Shown: positions 9,756-18,092 of the stretch, in pieces
How positions within the stretch are numbered: the stretch's first letter is position 1
Layout: each line of letters starts with the position of its first letter
NCBI RefSeq assembly: GCF_016908375.1
Contig: NZ_JAFBDS010000003.1
Coordinates: forward strand, 124,001-188,000
Reading direction: 5' to 3'
From: Amphibacillus cookii
GTDB lineage: Bacteria; Bacillota; Bacilli; Bacillales; Amphibacillaceae
Length of the DNA stretch: 64,000 bases
Position numbers and translations under genes: made by a program
Notes under the pieces: generated by a model
The model's database searches: none
Told to the model about the DNA's origin: nothing
The model's input: the letters and a program-made list of their open reading frames with translations, nothing else

Positions 9756-10076
9756 AATATGAAAGTTTATCTTTTTTTATTTTTCTCACAGGTTAAAAAA
9801 GCTTGTTTTATAAATATATAAGCTTATATTATTGTAATATGACTGTTTGTTTTCATTTAAATATTAAAAAAGTCCATACAAGTTCACCTCGAATTTAAGT
9901 AGATCATGATAATCAGCATTCCGTATATAGAGCATTTATTTATTGACAAAATAGTGCGTGCGTTTATATGTGATGGTCCTAGACCTTTTTTCCTCTGATG
10001 TTTTAATGAGTAAAACTTCCCTACTTTAGTCATGTTCAAGAATTAACCATTAAACCTGTATAATGGAAGGGTAATT
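9756..10076. other. Intergenic region between araD and a divergent small-gene operon
   Basis: AT-rich. It must hold both divergent promoters. Beyond the AraR boxes at its left edge I see no gene, clear terminator or RNA. Confidence 0.5.
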
Positions 10077-10310
10077 ATGACGAATGAAATCATAAGTCGT
10101 TGGAAAGAACTAAATTCTTTAAATCCAGAGCTCCCTTACCCACAAGAAGAGGTAGTCAATAAAAACTGGCTAGAAGTTGGATTATTTTACAATAAAGAAC
10201 TAATTGATTTAGATTTGACCATATCTGATTATATTTTAGGAGGTATTTTGCAAGAGGGTCAAACTGCAGAGGAACTAGTGGCAGGTGAATTATACCAATA
10301 TGAGGAGTAA
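10077..10310 (+). CDS. Uncharacterised 77-residue protein, paralogous to the next gene
   Basis: Function unknown. The 77 residues are acidic and soluble, with no signal or membrane segment. The N-terminal half (ISRWKELNSLNPELPYP, then NWLEVGLFYNKEL) resembles the C-terminal part of the next protein (LSRWNAIANFHPTFNYP, then DWNAVGKVLDHDWEI). The two therefore share a small domain, here free and there behind a membrane anchor. The SD AAGGG is 5 bases before ATG. The gene's last codons GAGGAG-TAA form the SD of the next gene, so they are one operon. Confidence 0.7.
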   Translation: MTNEIISRWKELNSLNPELPYPQEEVVNKNWLEVGLFYNKELIDLDLTISDYILGGILQEGQTAEELVAGELYQYEE

Positions 10311-10315
10311 ACGCA

Positions 10316-10801
10316 ATGAAAATTAACAAAAAAAGAAATTTTATTTTTATCTTCATCTTATTTATTTTATTAATTACCTTCTTTATTGCCTATAATCACT
10401 CTGGACCAAGCAAGGAATTTTTATTTGAGCAGCATGAGTTGGCGCTTAAGTTAAGGCTAGATATAGACTATCAAGTCAACCATGATTCGCTTGTCCCTAT
10501 TCTTAACGCTACATCATATACAGATGAGTTACTAAGTAGATGGAATGCAATAGCTAATTTTCATCCGACGTTTAATTATCCTAAAGATGCTATAAAATCA
10601 GCCGATTGGAATGCAGTAGGAAAAGTCCTTGATCACGATTGGGAGATTTATGATGATATAGCTAATGATATGATAGCTAAAGCAGAGGACGTTCCAGAAA
10701 ATTTTAGTTTACATGGCCAACATATTTATGATTATATACTAACTGGAGTTACCAACAAATTATATTTTAAAGAATTACTTATCGAGTTAGGGATTGAATA
10801 A
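10316..10801 (+). CDS. Uncharacterised membrane-anchored protein, 161 residues
   Basis: Function unknown. A short lysine-rich N-terminus is followed by one hydrophobic segment at about 8-26 (FIFIFILFILLITFFIAY), so the rest is probably outside the membrane. Residues about 60-110 resemble the preceding small protein. The SD GAGGAG overlaps the end of that gene, 8 bases before ATG. Second gene of a three-gene operon encoding only small unrecognised proteins. Confidence 0.7.
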   Translation: MKINKKRNFIFIFILFILLITFFIAYNHSGPSKEFLFEQHELALKLRLDIDYQVNHDSLVPILNATSYTDELLSRWNAIANFHPTFNYPKDAIKSADWNAVGKVLDHDWEIYDDIANDMIAKAEDVPENFSLHGQHIYDYILTGVTNKLYFKELLIELGIE

Positions 10802-10832
10802 TTGCGATCATATTATTGGAGGGATAAGCCTA

Positions 10833-11384
10833 GTGTCTAATAAGAAGAAGCTTTTCCTACTATTTTTAGTCATTATTAGTATTATAAGTTGCTTGTATTA
10901 TTTTATAATGCAAAATGATGAAAAATTGATAGAAAAAGAGCTAACGCATTTAATACAAAGCGATTTAGAAGGTTATCAATTTAAGTTTATTGACAATAAT
11001 CACGCGCTTGCTTTTTATGGATGGGGATATCCTTCTCAACCTCATTATGGTTTGGTAGAGTTAGAAAAAACAATGTTTGGCTGGCAAGTTATTGATGGCT
11101 ATAGTAACTTTTTTATATCAGAAGATAGCCTAATCTTATGGGAAGCTACTTCACTAGCTGACTATTTCATCTTAAGAGGACCTATACATCATCGCGTCTC
11201 AAAACTTGAACTGGTAAACCAAACAAGTGAAAAGTTAACCGCAGAAATATTTGAAGTGAACGCTGTGCATAACATGTTTTATTTCCTATTAGAAGAAAAG
11301 CCCTCAACGGGTGCTACGCTGATATTGCGAGATCCTGAAAATGAAATAATTGAGCAAGTAGATCTAGAGTTTGATGACAAATAA
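10833..11384 (+). CDS. Uncharacterised membrane-anchored or lipoprotein-like protein
   Basis: Function unknown. The frame opens at a TTG at 10794, but GGAGGG lies 9 bases before a GTG at 10833 that gives MSNKKKLFLLFLVIISIISC, a clear signal or anchor, so I place the start there (183 residues). Cys20 after IIS is at a position where a lipobox Cys would be, but the -3 residue is not the usual Leu. The rest is soluble, with FYGWGYPSQPHYGLVEL. Third gene of the small operon, 31 bases after the second. Confidence 0.65.
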   Translation: MSNKKKLFLLFLVIISIISCLYYFIMQNDEKLIEKELTHLIQSDLEGYQFKFIDNNHALAFYGWGYPSQPHYGLVELEKTMFGWQVIDGYSNFFISEDSLILWEATSLADYFILRGPIHHRVSKLELVNQTSEKLTAEIFEVNAVHNMFYFLLEEKPSTGATLILRDPENEIIEQVDLEFDDK

Positions 11385-11666
11385 TACTAATATACACTTT
11401 CTTCGCTTAACTTTAAGCATTTGAAGTGGGATTTTTGGTTATTGAGTCCAAACATTTAAATGTGGTGGAGTAGACAGCACCCCACCACACATGGCAAAAC
11501 ATCGGCATTGTCCCAAATGCTTTGTATTTATTTGCTGTTGTCTGGTACTTGAGGTGCTTATTCTTTTAGGTATGTTCTCCTCCAACGCTTTTCTATCTGA
11601 TTCTAATTATTCACATACAGCCTCAAATCTTCACTGTTACACAGATATCCTCCACGTTTACTCGTT

Positions 11667-12668
11667 TTACAAAAGATTAACAATGATTCTACCACGCGCT
11701 TTTCCTTCTAATAACGTTGGTAGTGATTCACTTAATGCATCTAAAGTAATTTCTTGATTGGTAATCGATTGAAATTGTTTGGTGGTTAACTTAAGATCTG
11801 TAGCCATGCGTTGCCATACGTTTTTTCTAACATCCATCGGACAAAACACGGAGTCGATCCCAATTAAGTGTACACCACGTAATATAAATGGATGAACAGA
11901 AGTCGGGACTTTAACACCGCCTGTTAGGCCACTAACAGCGACAGCTCCATTATAGCTTAATTTACTAATAATCGAAGCAAGTGTCTCTCCTCCAACCGGA
12001 TCAACAGCGCCCGCCCACGTTTGTTTATCAATGCTACGACGTTTTTCACCTGTAACTGCCTTTCGATCAATGATCGTTGTAGCACCAAGGTCAGATAACC
12101 ATTGATGCGCTTCGTCTTTACCTGTACTCGCTTCAACATGATAACCAAGATTAGCTAACATCGCTGTCGCAATACTGCCCACACCACCAGAAGCACCTGT
12201 CACTAATACATTTCCTCGATCTGGTGTGACGTTGTGCGCTTGCAACTGATCAATTGAAAGGGCAGCTGTTAATCCAGCAGTACCTAGTATCATTGCTTCT
12301 TTCAATGTTAACCCATTAGGTAGAGGAAGCACCCACTCCGCTTTCACTCGTGCATATTGACTATACCCTCCATCATGGCTAACACCTAAATCGTAACTGG
12401 TTACAATAACAGGATCACCTGTCGAAAAACGGTCATCACTTGACTCAACAACCTCTCCAGCTAGATCAATACCAGGAATCATAGGATAATCTTTTACAAT
12501 CGGACTATCTGACATATTTGCCAAGGCATCTTTGTAATTAATCCCCGAGTAGTGTACACGAATGAGAACTTCCCCTTCAGGCAAATCTCTTATCGTCAAT
12601 GCCCTTACTTGACCATCGACTTGACCATTTTTTTCAACTAACTGATAAGCTTTGAAACTTCCATCCAT
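11667..12668 (-). CDS. YhdH/YhfP-family NADPH quinone oxidoreductase / acryloyl-CoA reductase
   Basis: Zinc-free medium-chain dehydrogenase/reductase. It has the N-terminal GroES-like domain (SGINYKDALA, PMIPGIDLAGEV) and a Rossmann domain with VLVTGASGGVGSIATAML near residue 155. SVFCPMDVRKNVWQRMA and KARGRIIVNL at the C-terminus are typical of YhdH/YhfP/AcuI. Family members reduce acryloyl-CoA or quinones with NADPH; the true substrate is unknown. The frame extends to a GTG at 12677, but GGAGAGGTG is then inside or too close. The ATG at 12668 is 7 bases after it. Monocistronic as far as visible. Confidence 0.85.
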   Translation of the reverse strand: MDGSFKAYQLVEKNGQVDGQVRALTIRDLPEGEVLIRVHYSGINYKDALANMSDSPIVKDYPMIPGIDLAGEVVESSDDRFSTGDPVIVTSYDLGVSHDGGYSQYARVKAEWVLPLPNGLTLKEAMILGTAGLTAALSIDQLQAHNVTPDRGNVLVTGASGGVGSIATAMLANLGYHVEASTGKDEAHQWLSDLGATTIIDRKAVTGEKRRSIDKQTWAGAVDPVGGETLASIISKLSYNGAVAVSGLTGGVKVPTSVHPFILRGVHLIGIDSVFCPMDVRKNVWQRMATDLKLTTKQFQSITNQEITLDALSESLPTLLEGKARGRIIVNLL

Positions 12669-12750
12669 CTTGATCACCTCTCCATATAGTATTCAAAAAC
12701 ATGCTTTGCACGATTAACTGATTCTGATTCCATTATACATTGCCATGTCA

Positions 12751-12783
12751 AAACAGGCACTTATTTTAGATAAGTGCCTGTTT
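12751..12783 (-). terminator. Terminator downstream of the queuosine transporter gene
   Basis: AAACAGGCACTTA, 7-base loop, TAAGTGCCTGTTT: a perfect 13-bp stem starting 22 bases after the stop. The T-run is short (TTTTG), so termination may be partial. Confidence 0.75.
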
Positions 12784-12805
12784 ACTATGATGTTTAAGAG
12801 CTTTC

Positions 12806-13444
12806 TTATCCTGCTTTAACCTCAGGTGTATAAAGCTCACTCTGCTGCTCTTTACGTGCCCATCTCACTAGAAGGTAGGTAAATGGTGTATCGGCTACAG
12901 CAACAATAAATTTAAATACATATTGTGTAATAATCATTGAGATCAAGACGTTTGTAGGAACAGTACCTATAAATGCAATGATAATAAAGATAGCTGTATC
13001 AATAAGTTGACTTGATGCTGTTGATAAATTATTTCTCAGCCATAACTTCTTCGTTCCATGTTTCTGTTTTAGACGATGGAAGACCGATACATCAATATGT
13101 TGACTAATGATATAGGCGAATAAACTAGCAAACATCACACGGAAACTACCGCCCAATATCGCCTCAAATTCTGCTTGCATCCCGAAGGCTTCTGCAGCTG
13201 GTAAATGAATCGCCGCTAAAACAAAAAACAAAGCAACAACTTGGGTAAAGAAACCGGCTCTTACTGTTTTCATAGCAGCATCTTTGCCATAAACTTCACC
13301 AATCACATCGGTAATTAAGTAAGTGACAACATAAACAATCGCTGCAGCTGGTAAAATAAATTCACCCACGCTGAACAATTTTACTGAAATAATATTAGAT
13401 AAAATTAATAAACCAACAAATAAACCATTTAAATAAATAAACAT
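12806..13444 (-). CDS. yhhQ: Queuosine precursor transporter (YhhQ/VUT family)
   Basis: Integral membrane transporter of the queuosine precursor (preQ0/preQ1) family, about six hydrophobic segments. Family stretches are VVTYLITDVIGEVYGKDAA, the motif ISQHIDVSVFHRLK and LRNNLSTASSQLIDTAIF. The frame extends upstream to a GTG at 13483. AAGGAG is 8 bases before the ATG at 13444 (MFIYLNGLFVG), the better start, giving 212 residues. It lies just behind queF, in a leader controlled by a preQ1 riboswitch. That combination supports salvage of the queuosine precursor. Confidence 0.88.
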   Translation of the reverse strand: MFIYLNGLFVGLLILSNIISVKLFSVGEFILPAAAIVYVVTYLITDVIGEVYGKDAAMKTVRAGFFTQVVALFFVLAAIHLPAAEAFGMQAEFEAILGGSFRVMFASLFAYIISQHIDVSVFHRLKQKHGTKKLWLRNNLSTASSQLIDTAIFIIIAFIGTVPTNVLISMIITQYVFKFIVAVADTPFTYLLVRWARKEQQSELYTPEVKAG

Positions 13445-13492
13445 TTTTAACGCTCCTTCACTATAATTAGGAGGTCTCTTCACTAACCCTCA

Positions 13493-13990
13493 TTAGCGAT
13501 TATCAACTTTTTCTGGGTACAGGTCGTGATTCAGCATACGATGTGTTGCCATCTCTTCATATTTCGTATTTGGCTTACCATAATTACAAAAAGGATCAAT
13601 CGAAATACCACCGCGCGGGGTAAATTTCCCCCATACTTCAATATATCTTGGCTCCATCAATTCAATCAGATCGTTCATAATGATATTGATACTATCCTCA
13701 TGAAAATCACCATGATTACGGAAACTAAACAAATAAAGTTTAAATGATTTACTTTCAACCATTTTTTGATCAGGAATGTAACTAACATAGATCGTGCCGA
13801 AGTCTGGCTGATTTGTTTTTGGGCATAATGTAGTAAATTCAGGGCAATTAAATTTAACAAAATAATCCCGGTTCGGGTGCTTATTGTCAAATGTCTCAAG
13901 AACTTCCGGTGTATAATCAAAGTTATATGTCGTCTCTTGATTTCCTAGTAGTGATAAATCTGTTAATTCATCTTGCTGACGTTGATCCAT
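13493..13990 (-). CDS. queF: NADPH-dependent 7-cyano-7-deazaguanine reductase
   Basis: QueF reduces the nitrile preQ0 to the amine preQ1 in queuosine synthesis. The 165 residues are the normal length of the unimodular type. The catalytic Cys56 ([12 protein letters not shown]) and Asp63 are present, as is the QueF motif around [29 protein letters not shown] is 10 bases before ATG. The gene is first in queF-yhhQ and is preceded by a preQ1-I riboswitch with its own terminator, so expression falls when preQ1 is abundant. queCDE are not in the window. Confidence 0.96.
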   Translation of the reverse strand: MDQRQQDELTDLSLLGNQETTYNFDYTPEVLETFDNKHPNRDYFVKFNCPEFTTLCPKTNQPDFGTIYVSYIPDQKMVESKSFKLYLFSFRNHGDFHEDSINIIMNDLIELMEPRYIEVWGKFTPRGGISIDPFCNYGKPNTKYEEMATHRMLNHDLYPEKVDNR

Positions 13991-14064
13991 TTGTACACGT
14001 CTCCTTTCACTGTCTACTATCCTCAGGTTACGATCACACCCATATCGATCGATTCCTCATACAC

Positions 14065-14150
14065 AAAAAAACCACACCCACTAAGGATATGGTTCGTTAT
14101 CACGTCATATGCCCTTAGTTTTTTATAGAGGGTTTAAGCTAAGAACCTCT
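14065..14150 (-). promoter_or_regulatory. preQ1-I riboswitch with terminator
   Basis: On the minus strand, AGAGGTTCTTAGCTTAAACC and then CTCTATAAAAAACTAAGG (14112-14150) match the preQ1 class I aptamer: P1 stem AGAGG/CCTCT, C-rich loop and A-rich tail. The expression platform is a 10-bp hairpin at 14070-14094 followed by seven T. CTAAGG at the aptamer end can pair with CCTTAG in the terminator arm (anti-terminator). It controls queF and the transporter. Confidence 0.93.
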
Positions 14151-14236
14151 CCGATAAATAATCGGAAAATATTTTTCCATTACTGAGATAGTATACTGAT
14201 TTACAAACGTGTTGTCAATAACGTTCTAGTTAGTTA

Positions 14237-14868
14237 CTCAACTTTCGCACACTGAAAATAGTCATTCAACCTTGATCGTGCTCAATAGGCTTGTTGACAT
14301 TACTTCTGCATGGATGTGCCGCGGACGTTTAGCACGTTATTTCGTTCCGAAAAGCAAGGGATTCGCTTTTCGCGGGGATGGCTTCAGCTAACTTGCGTCG
14401 CAAAGATCACGCCTCAAGTGGATCTTCAGCTCATCCTATTCCCGCAGAAGTCTCACCTCTTGCTTATTGCCACTTAGACAATGCGATTTCTCCATTTTGC
14501 GTACGAACGCAACTGCTTTCGTGCGAATTTCTTACTTTTCATGCGATCGCAACTCGCTTTCATGCGAATTTCTTACTTTTCGTGCGATCGCAACTAATTT
14601 TCATGCGAACGTAACCTGCTTTCGTGCGAATTTCTTACTTTTCGTGCGATCACAACTCGCTTTCGTGCGAATTCCTCTCTTTTCATGCGAACGTAACTCG
14701 CTTTCGAGTCAAGTCCAGCCGCACGAAATAAAGCACTATTTAGCAGATGAGATATGTGTAGACGCCTGCGGGAGTAGCCCACCTACGCGTCTAAAACAAA
14801 AGGTTTATAATCAATCAAAAATCTCTATTCAAAGGCAACGCTTGTATTTAATATTAGAGAAAGTTGAG
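14237..14868. mobile_element. MITE-like element, copy A, at the argD stop codon
   Basis: A non-coding 632-bp element begins CTCAACTTTC and ends GAAAGTTGAG, perfect 10-bp terminal inverted repeats. It is flanked by the direct repeat TTAGTTA (14230-14236 and 14869-14875), a 7-bp target duplication. It shares its left 230 bases (CACACTGAAAATAG, CAACCTTGATCGTG, TTATTTCGTTCCGAAAAGCA) with copies at 23971 and 28690. No transposase is inside. The right part carries an internal tandem repeat. Confidence 0.85.
14515..14705. repeat. Tandem repeat inside MITE copy A
   Basis: Units of about 41 bases built from GCTTTCGTGCGAATTTCTTA and CTTTTCGTGCGATCGCAACT repeat about four to five times with variation. 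Copy B has only about one unit, so this array expanded within copy A. The open frames it creates on both strands are not genes. Confidence 0.75.
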
Positions 14869-16059
14869 TTAGTTAAATAACTCAGTTAAACTGTGTAGTA
14901 CTTGATCGATTTCTTCAACCGACGTTGTTAATGGTGGTAAAATACGGATCACATCCGGTCCTGCTACGAGTATTAGCAACTGGTGTAACTCCCTTGCCTT
15001 GTTAACATAGTCAATCGCCGCTCCGTTTATTTGCAGACCCAATAAATAACCTGTTCCTCTAACCTCAATAATTGCATCAGCTTGTTCGGCTAATTGTTGT
15101 AACTTTGTTTTGAAATAAGTCGCATGTTCTTGGACGTCACTTAAAAATGAAGGTCCCAGTAAAGTTTCCAATGTAGCGAGACCAGCTGTGGTGGCAAGAG
15201 GATTACCGCCAAAAGTAGAGCCATGCGTACCTGGAGAAAAAGCCTTAGCAACATGCGCTTTTGCCAGAACAGCACCAATAGGAAATCCCGAACCAAGACC
15301 CTTAGCAACGGTAACGATATCCGGTTCAAAATCATATTGTTGATAGGCAAACAGTGTCCCTGTTCGTCCCATCCCAGTTTGAATTTCATCAACAATAATC
15401 AGCACATCGTGTGCGCGGCAAATTGCCACTAACTGCTCTACCCATGCTTTTCTAGCTGGAATCACACCCCCTTCTCCTTGTACAAGTTCTAACATAACCG
15501 CTGTCGTTTCTGGTTTAATCAAATCAGCCAGGGCATCGCTATCGTTATATGGCAGATGGCGAAAACCCGGCATTTTAGGTGCAAAGCCTTGCTGAATTTT
15601 TTCTTGAGCAGTAGCAGCTAAAGTTGCCAACGTTCGCCCATGAAAGGACTGTGAAAATGTCACCACTTCATATTGGCCTGTTCCTTTAATCTCGGCAGCA
15701 TATCGCCGTGCCAACTTCAATGCCGCTTCATTGGCCTCGGCTCCACTGTTGCAAAAGAATACGTGATCAAAACAACTGTTTTCCGCTAGCTTACCGGCTA
15801 ACTGTTGTTGACTTGGAATATGGTAAAGGTTCGAGCAATGCCATAGTTGTTCCAGTTGATCAACTAATGCGGCTTGCACATATGGCGGGCGATGTCCCAA
15901 GTTACAAGTCGCAATCCCTGATGTGTAATCTAAGTATTTAGCCCCTTGTTCATCCCAAACATAACTCCCGCTTCCTTTTGTTAATGTTAATGGAAAGCGA
16001 TTATATGTTGACATGAGATTAGCTGTAGAGTCATCAATTATCATTTCTTTATTAGGCAT
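14869..16059 (-). CDS. argD: Acetylornithine aminotransferase
   Basis: PLP enzyme converting N-acetylglutamate semialdehyde to N-acetylornithine. The protein has 396 residues. Class III signatures are CNSGAEANEAALKLAR, VTFSQSFHGRTLATLA, LIIVDEIQTGMGRTG and the PLP lysine in TVAKGLGSGFPIGA. The frame opens at a TTG at 16065 that touches the SD. The ATG at 16059 is 6 bases after GGAGG. Last gene of argCJBD, overlapping argB by 8 bases. Its TAA stop lies in the 7-bp target duplication of a MITE, so the reading frame was kept while everything downstream was replaced. Confidence 0.95.
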   Translation of the reverse strand: MPNKEMIIDDSTANLMSTYNRFPLTLTKGSGSYVWDEQGAKYLDYTSGIATCNLGHRPPYVQAALVDQLEQLWHCSNLYHIPSQQQLAGKLAENSCFDHVFFCNSGAEANEAALKLARRYAAEIKGTGQYEVVTFSQSFHGRTLATLAATAQEKIQQGFAPKMPGFRHLPYNDSDALADLIKPETTAVMLELVQGEGGVIPARKAWVEQLVAICRAHDVLIIVDEIQTGMGRTGTLFAYQQYDFEPDIVTVAKGLGSGFPIGAVLAKAHVAKAFSPGTHGSTFGGNPLATTAGLATLETLLGPSFLSDVQEHATYFKTKLQQLAEQADAIIEVRGTGYLLGLQINGAAIDYVNKARELHQLLILVAGPDVIRILPPLTTSVEEIDQVLHSLTELFN

Positions 16060-16840
16060 GAGCAACCTCCTTTAAATAAATACGTGTGCCAACCGTTGCA
16101 CCATTAATAAATTGAGCAATACTATTAGGGTTCATTCCATTAAGAATCGCCACTTCAGTTACACCAGACTTCAACGCATCAATCGCACCTCTTACCTTTG
16201 GAATCATCCCACCATTGATGACTTGATCGGCAATCAACTGTTCAATTTTCAATGGATCAGCAACCCGCAAGACTTCTTCTCCGACATAAATACCATCAAT
16301 ATCACTAACAAAACAAAGTGGAGCAGATAATGCAGATGCAATAGCTGCCGCTGCCGTGTCCGCATTAACATTATAGCGTTGTTGATGCGGCCCAATAGCA
16401 ATCGGAGAAATAACAGGGATATAATCTTGCTTAATCATCGTCTTAATAAACGGTGTATTTACTTGTTCAACTTGACCGACATAACCAATTTTCTCTGTTG
16501 TTCCAATCGGAGTAGCTACAAGTAAATTGCCATCCACACCACTAATCCCAACTGCTTTACCCTGTTGTTCATTCAACTTTCTTACCATTTGCTTATTTAT
16601 CGAACCACTTAGTACCATCTCAACTACATCTAACACTTCATGCGTTGTGACACGCAACCCATCAACAAACGTTGTCGCCACGTTCATTTGTTTTAGGTGC
16701 GATGAAATCATTGGCCCGCCCCCATGTACAATAATAGGGTTAACGCCTTTTGCTTTGGCCAGTGCAGCTATGTTTTTATAAAAAGCATCAGGCAATTGAT
16801 CCACGATACTTCCACCACATTTAATTACTAAATTTTTCAC
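16052..16840 (-). CDS. argB: Acetylglutamate kinase
   Basis: Phosphorylates N-acetylglutamate, second step of arginine synthesis. 262 residues, amino acid kinase fold: LVIKCGGSIVD at the N-terminus, PIIVHGGGPMISSHLKQM and the C-terminal GGMIPKVRGAIDALKSGV. Start is GTG at 16840, 5 bases after GGGGGAG. Third gene of argCJBD, 12 bases after argJ, overlapping argD. The short form lacks an added arginine-sensing N-terminal helix; feedback control is more likely through ArgR and ArgJ. Confidence 0.95.
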   Translation of the reverse strand: MKNLVIKCGGSIVDQLPDAFYKNIAALAKAKGVNPIIVHGGGPMISSHLKQMNVATTFVDGLRVTTHEVLDVVEMVLSGSINKQMVRKLNEQQGKAVGISGVDGNLLVATPIGTTEKIGYVGQVEQVNTPFIKTMIKQDYIPVISPIAIGPHQQRYNVNADTAAAAIASALSAPLCFVSDIDGIYVGEEVLRVADPLKIEQLIADQVINGGMIPKVRGAIDALKSGVTEVAILNGMNPNSIAQFINGATVGTRIYLKEVAHA

Positions 16841-16852
16841 GTTAACTCCCCC

Positions 16853-18079
16853 TCACGTTCGATATGAAGCATTTATTCTGACGTATTCATAAGATAAATC
16901 GCAACCCCAACCTACTGCACGACCTTGACCATTACCAACATTCACATCGATGATAATGTTGTCCTCCATTAAATAAGCCTTTGCCTCTGATTCATCAAAC
17001 AGAACAGGAACACCGTTGCTGACTACTAAAATATCTCCTAATCGAACCGACACTTGATCAGGGTCAACGTCAACCCCACTATAGCCAATCGCTGTAATGA
17101 TCCGACCCCAATTGGCATCTGAACCATGAATAGCTGCCTTGACAAGATTAGAAGAAACAACAGCTTTACCGAGCTTTCTCGCCCCTTCATCATCTGTTGT
17201 CCCAGCTACTTGCACTTCTATTAGTTTGGTCGCCCCTTCCCCGTCTCTAGCAATCTCTTTTGCTAACGTTTGGCAAACAAACTGTAATGCCTGTAAAAAT
17301 AGCTCCCATTTCGGATGTGTCGGTTGAAGTGTCGCATGGCCAGCCTGACCGTTAGCCATGACTAACACCATATCATTCGTACTCGTATCTCCATCAACCG
17401 TAATCATGTTAAAAGACTGATTTGTTACCTCTTTTAGTGCTGAGTCAAGCGCATCAGCATCTACCTTTGCATCAGTGGTAATAAAGCTGAGCATCGTCGC
17501 CATATTAGGATTAATCATCCCTGATCCTTTAGCGGCACCACCGATCGTGACAAGCGCACCATCAATTTCAATCTGGACAGCTAGGCCTTTTTCTACCGTA
17601 TCTGTTGTTAAAATCGCTGTTTCAAATTGCTCACTGGTTTGGACCATCGGATCAATTGCATGTATGCCTTGTCTCAGTTTAGCCATTGGTAAAAGTTCAC
17701 CGATTAACCCAGTTGAAGAGACGGCCGCATAGTGGGGAGCTACATTAAATTTGTCAGCGATTAGATCTCGCATTTCATAGGCATCGGTAAGTCCTTGTTT
17801 TCCCGTACACGCATTAGCAATTCCTGAATTAACAAGAAGTACTTGTAATTTTTGCTCAACAGCTATACTTTCTCGCGTGACCGTTAACGGAGCCGCTTGA
17901 AAACGATTGGTTGTATAAACACCTGCAGTAACGGCTGGTACTTCTGAATATAACCAAGCCAAATCAAGTTTTTTCTTACGAATTCCACAATGTAAGCCAC
18001 CCGCCTTATAACCAATAGGAGAGGCAATGTCGCCGTGTTTAATCATTTTTATATCTTCAGTCAATGTCGCTAGTTTCAT
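16853..18079 (-). CDS. argJ: Glutamate N-acetyltransferase / N-acetylglutamate synthase
   Basis: ArgJ transfers acetyl from N-acetylornithine to glutamate, closing the acetyl cycle. Bifunctional forms also make N-acetylglutamate from acetyl-CoA. The precursor of 408 residues cleaves itself before the Thr of NPNMATMLSF (near residue 195), which is present, with KGSGM just before it. GDTSTNDMVLVMANG and the C-terminal NASYRT are typical. SD AAGGAGG is 8 bases before ATG. Second gene of the operon. No separate argA is seen, so the bifunctional form is likely. Confidence 0.95.
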   Translation of the reverse strand: MKLATLTEDIKMIKHGDIASPIGYKAGGLHCGIRKKKLDLAWLYSEVPAVTAGVYTTNRFQAAPLTVTRESIAVEQKLQVLLVNSGIANACTGKQGLTDAYEMRDLIADKFNVAPHYAAVSSTGLIGELLPMAKLRQGIHAIDPMVQTSEQFETAILTTDTVEKGLAVQIEIDGALVTIGGAAKGSGMINPNMATMLSFITTDAKVDADALDSALKEVTNQSFNMITVDGDTSTNDMVLVMANGQAGHATLQPTHPKWELFLQALQFVCQTLAKEIARDGEGATKLIEVQVAGTTDDEGARKLGKAVVSSNLVKAAIHGSDANWGRIITAIGYSGVDVDPDQVSVRLGDILVVSNGVPVLFDESEAKAYLMEDNIIIDVNVGNGQGRAVGWGCDLSYEYVRINASYRT

Positions 18080-18092
18080 TGTGTTAACCTCC

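Noticed and set aside
11491-11757. 88-codon plus-strand frame with cysteine-rich start
   Set aside because: It runs into the 3' end of the YhdH-type gene in antisense, has no SD, and its translation looks random.
14515-14705. Possible CRISPR array
   Set aside because: Units are directly adjacent and vary along their length; there are no unique spacers and no cas genes.
14378-14880. Overlapping open frames in both strands
   Set aside because: They arise from the 41-bp tandem repeat and MITE sequence, with repetitive, low-complexity translations.
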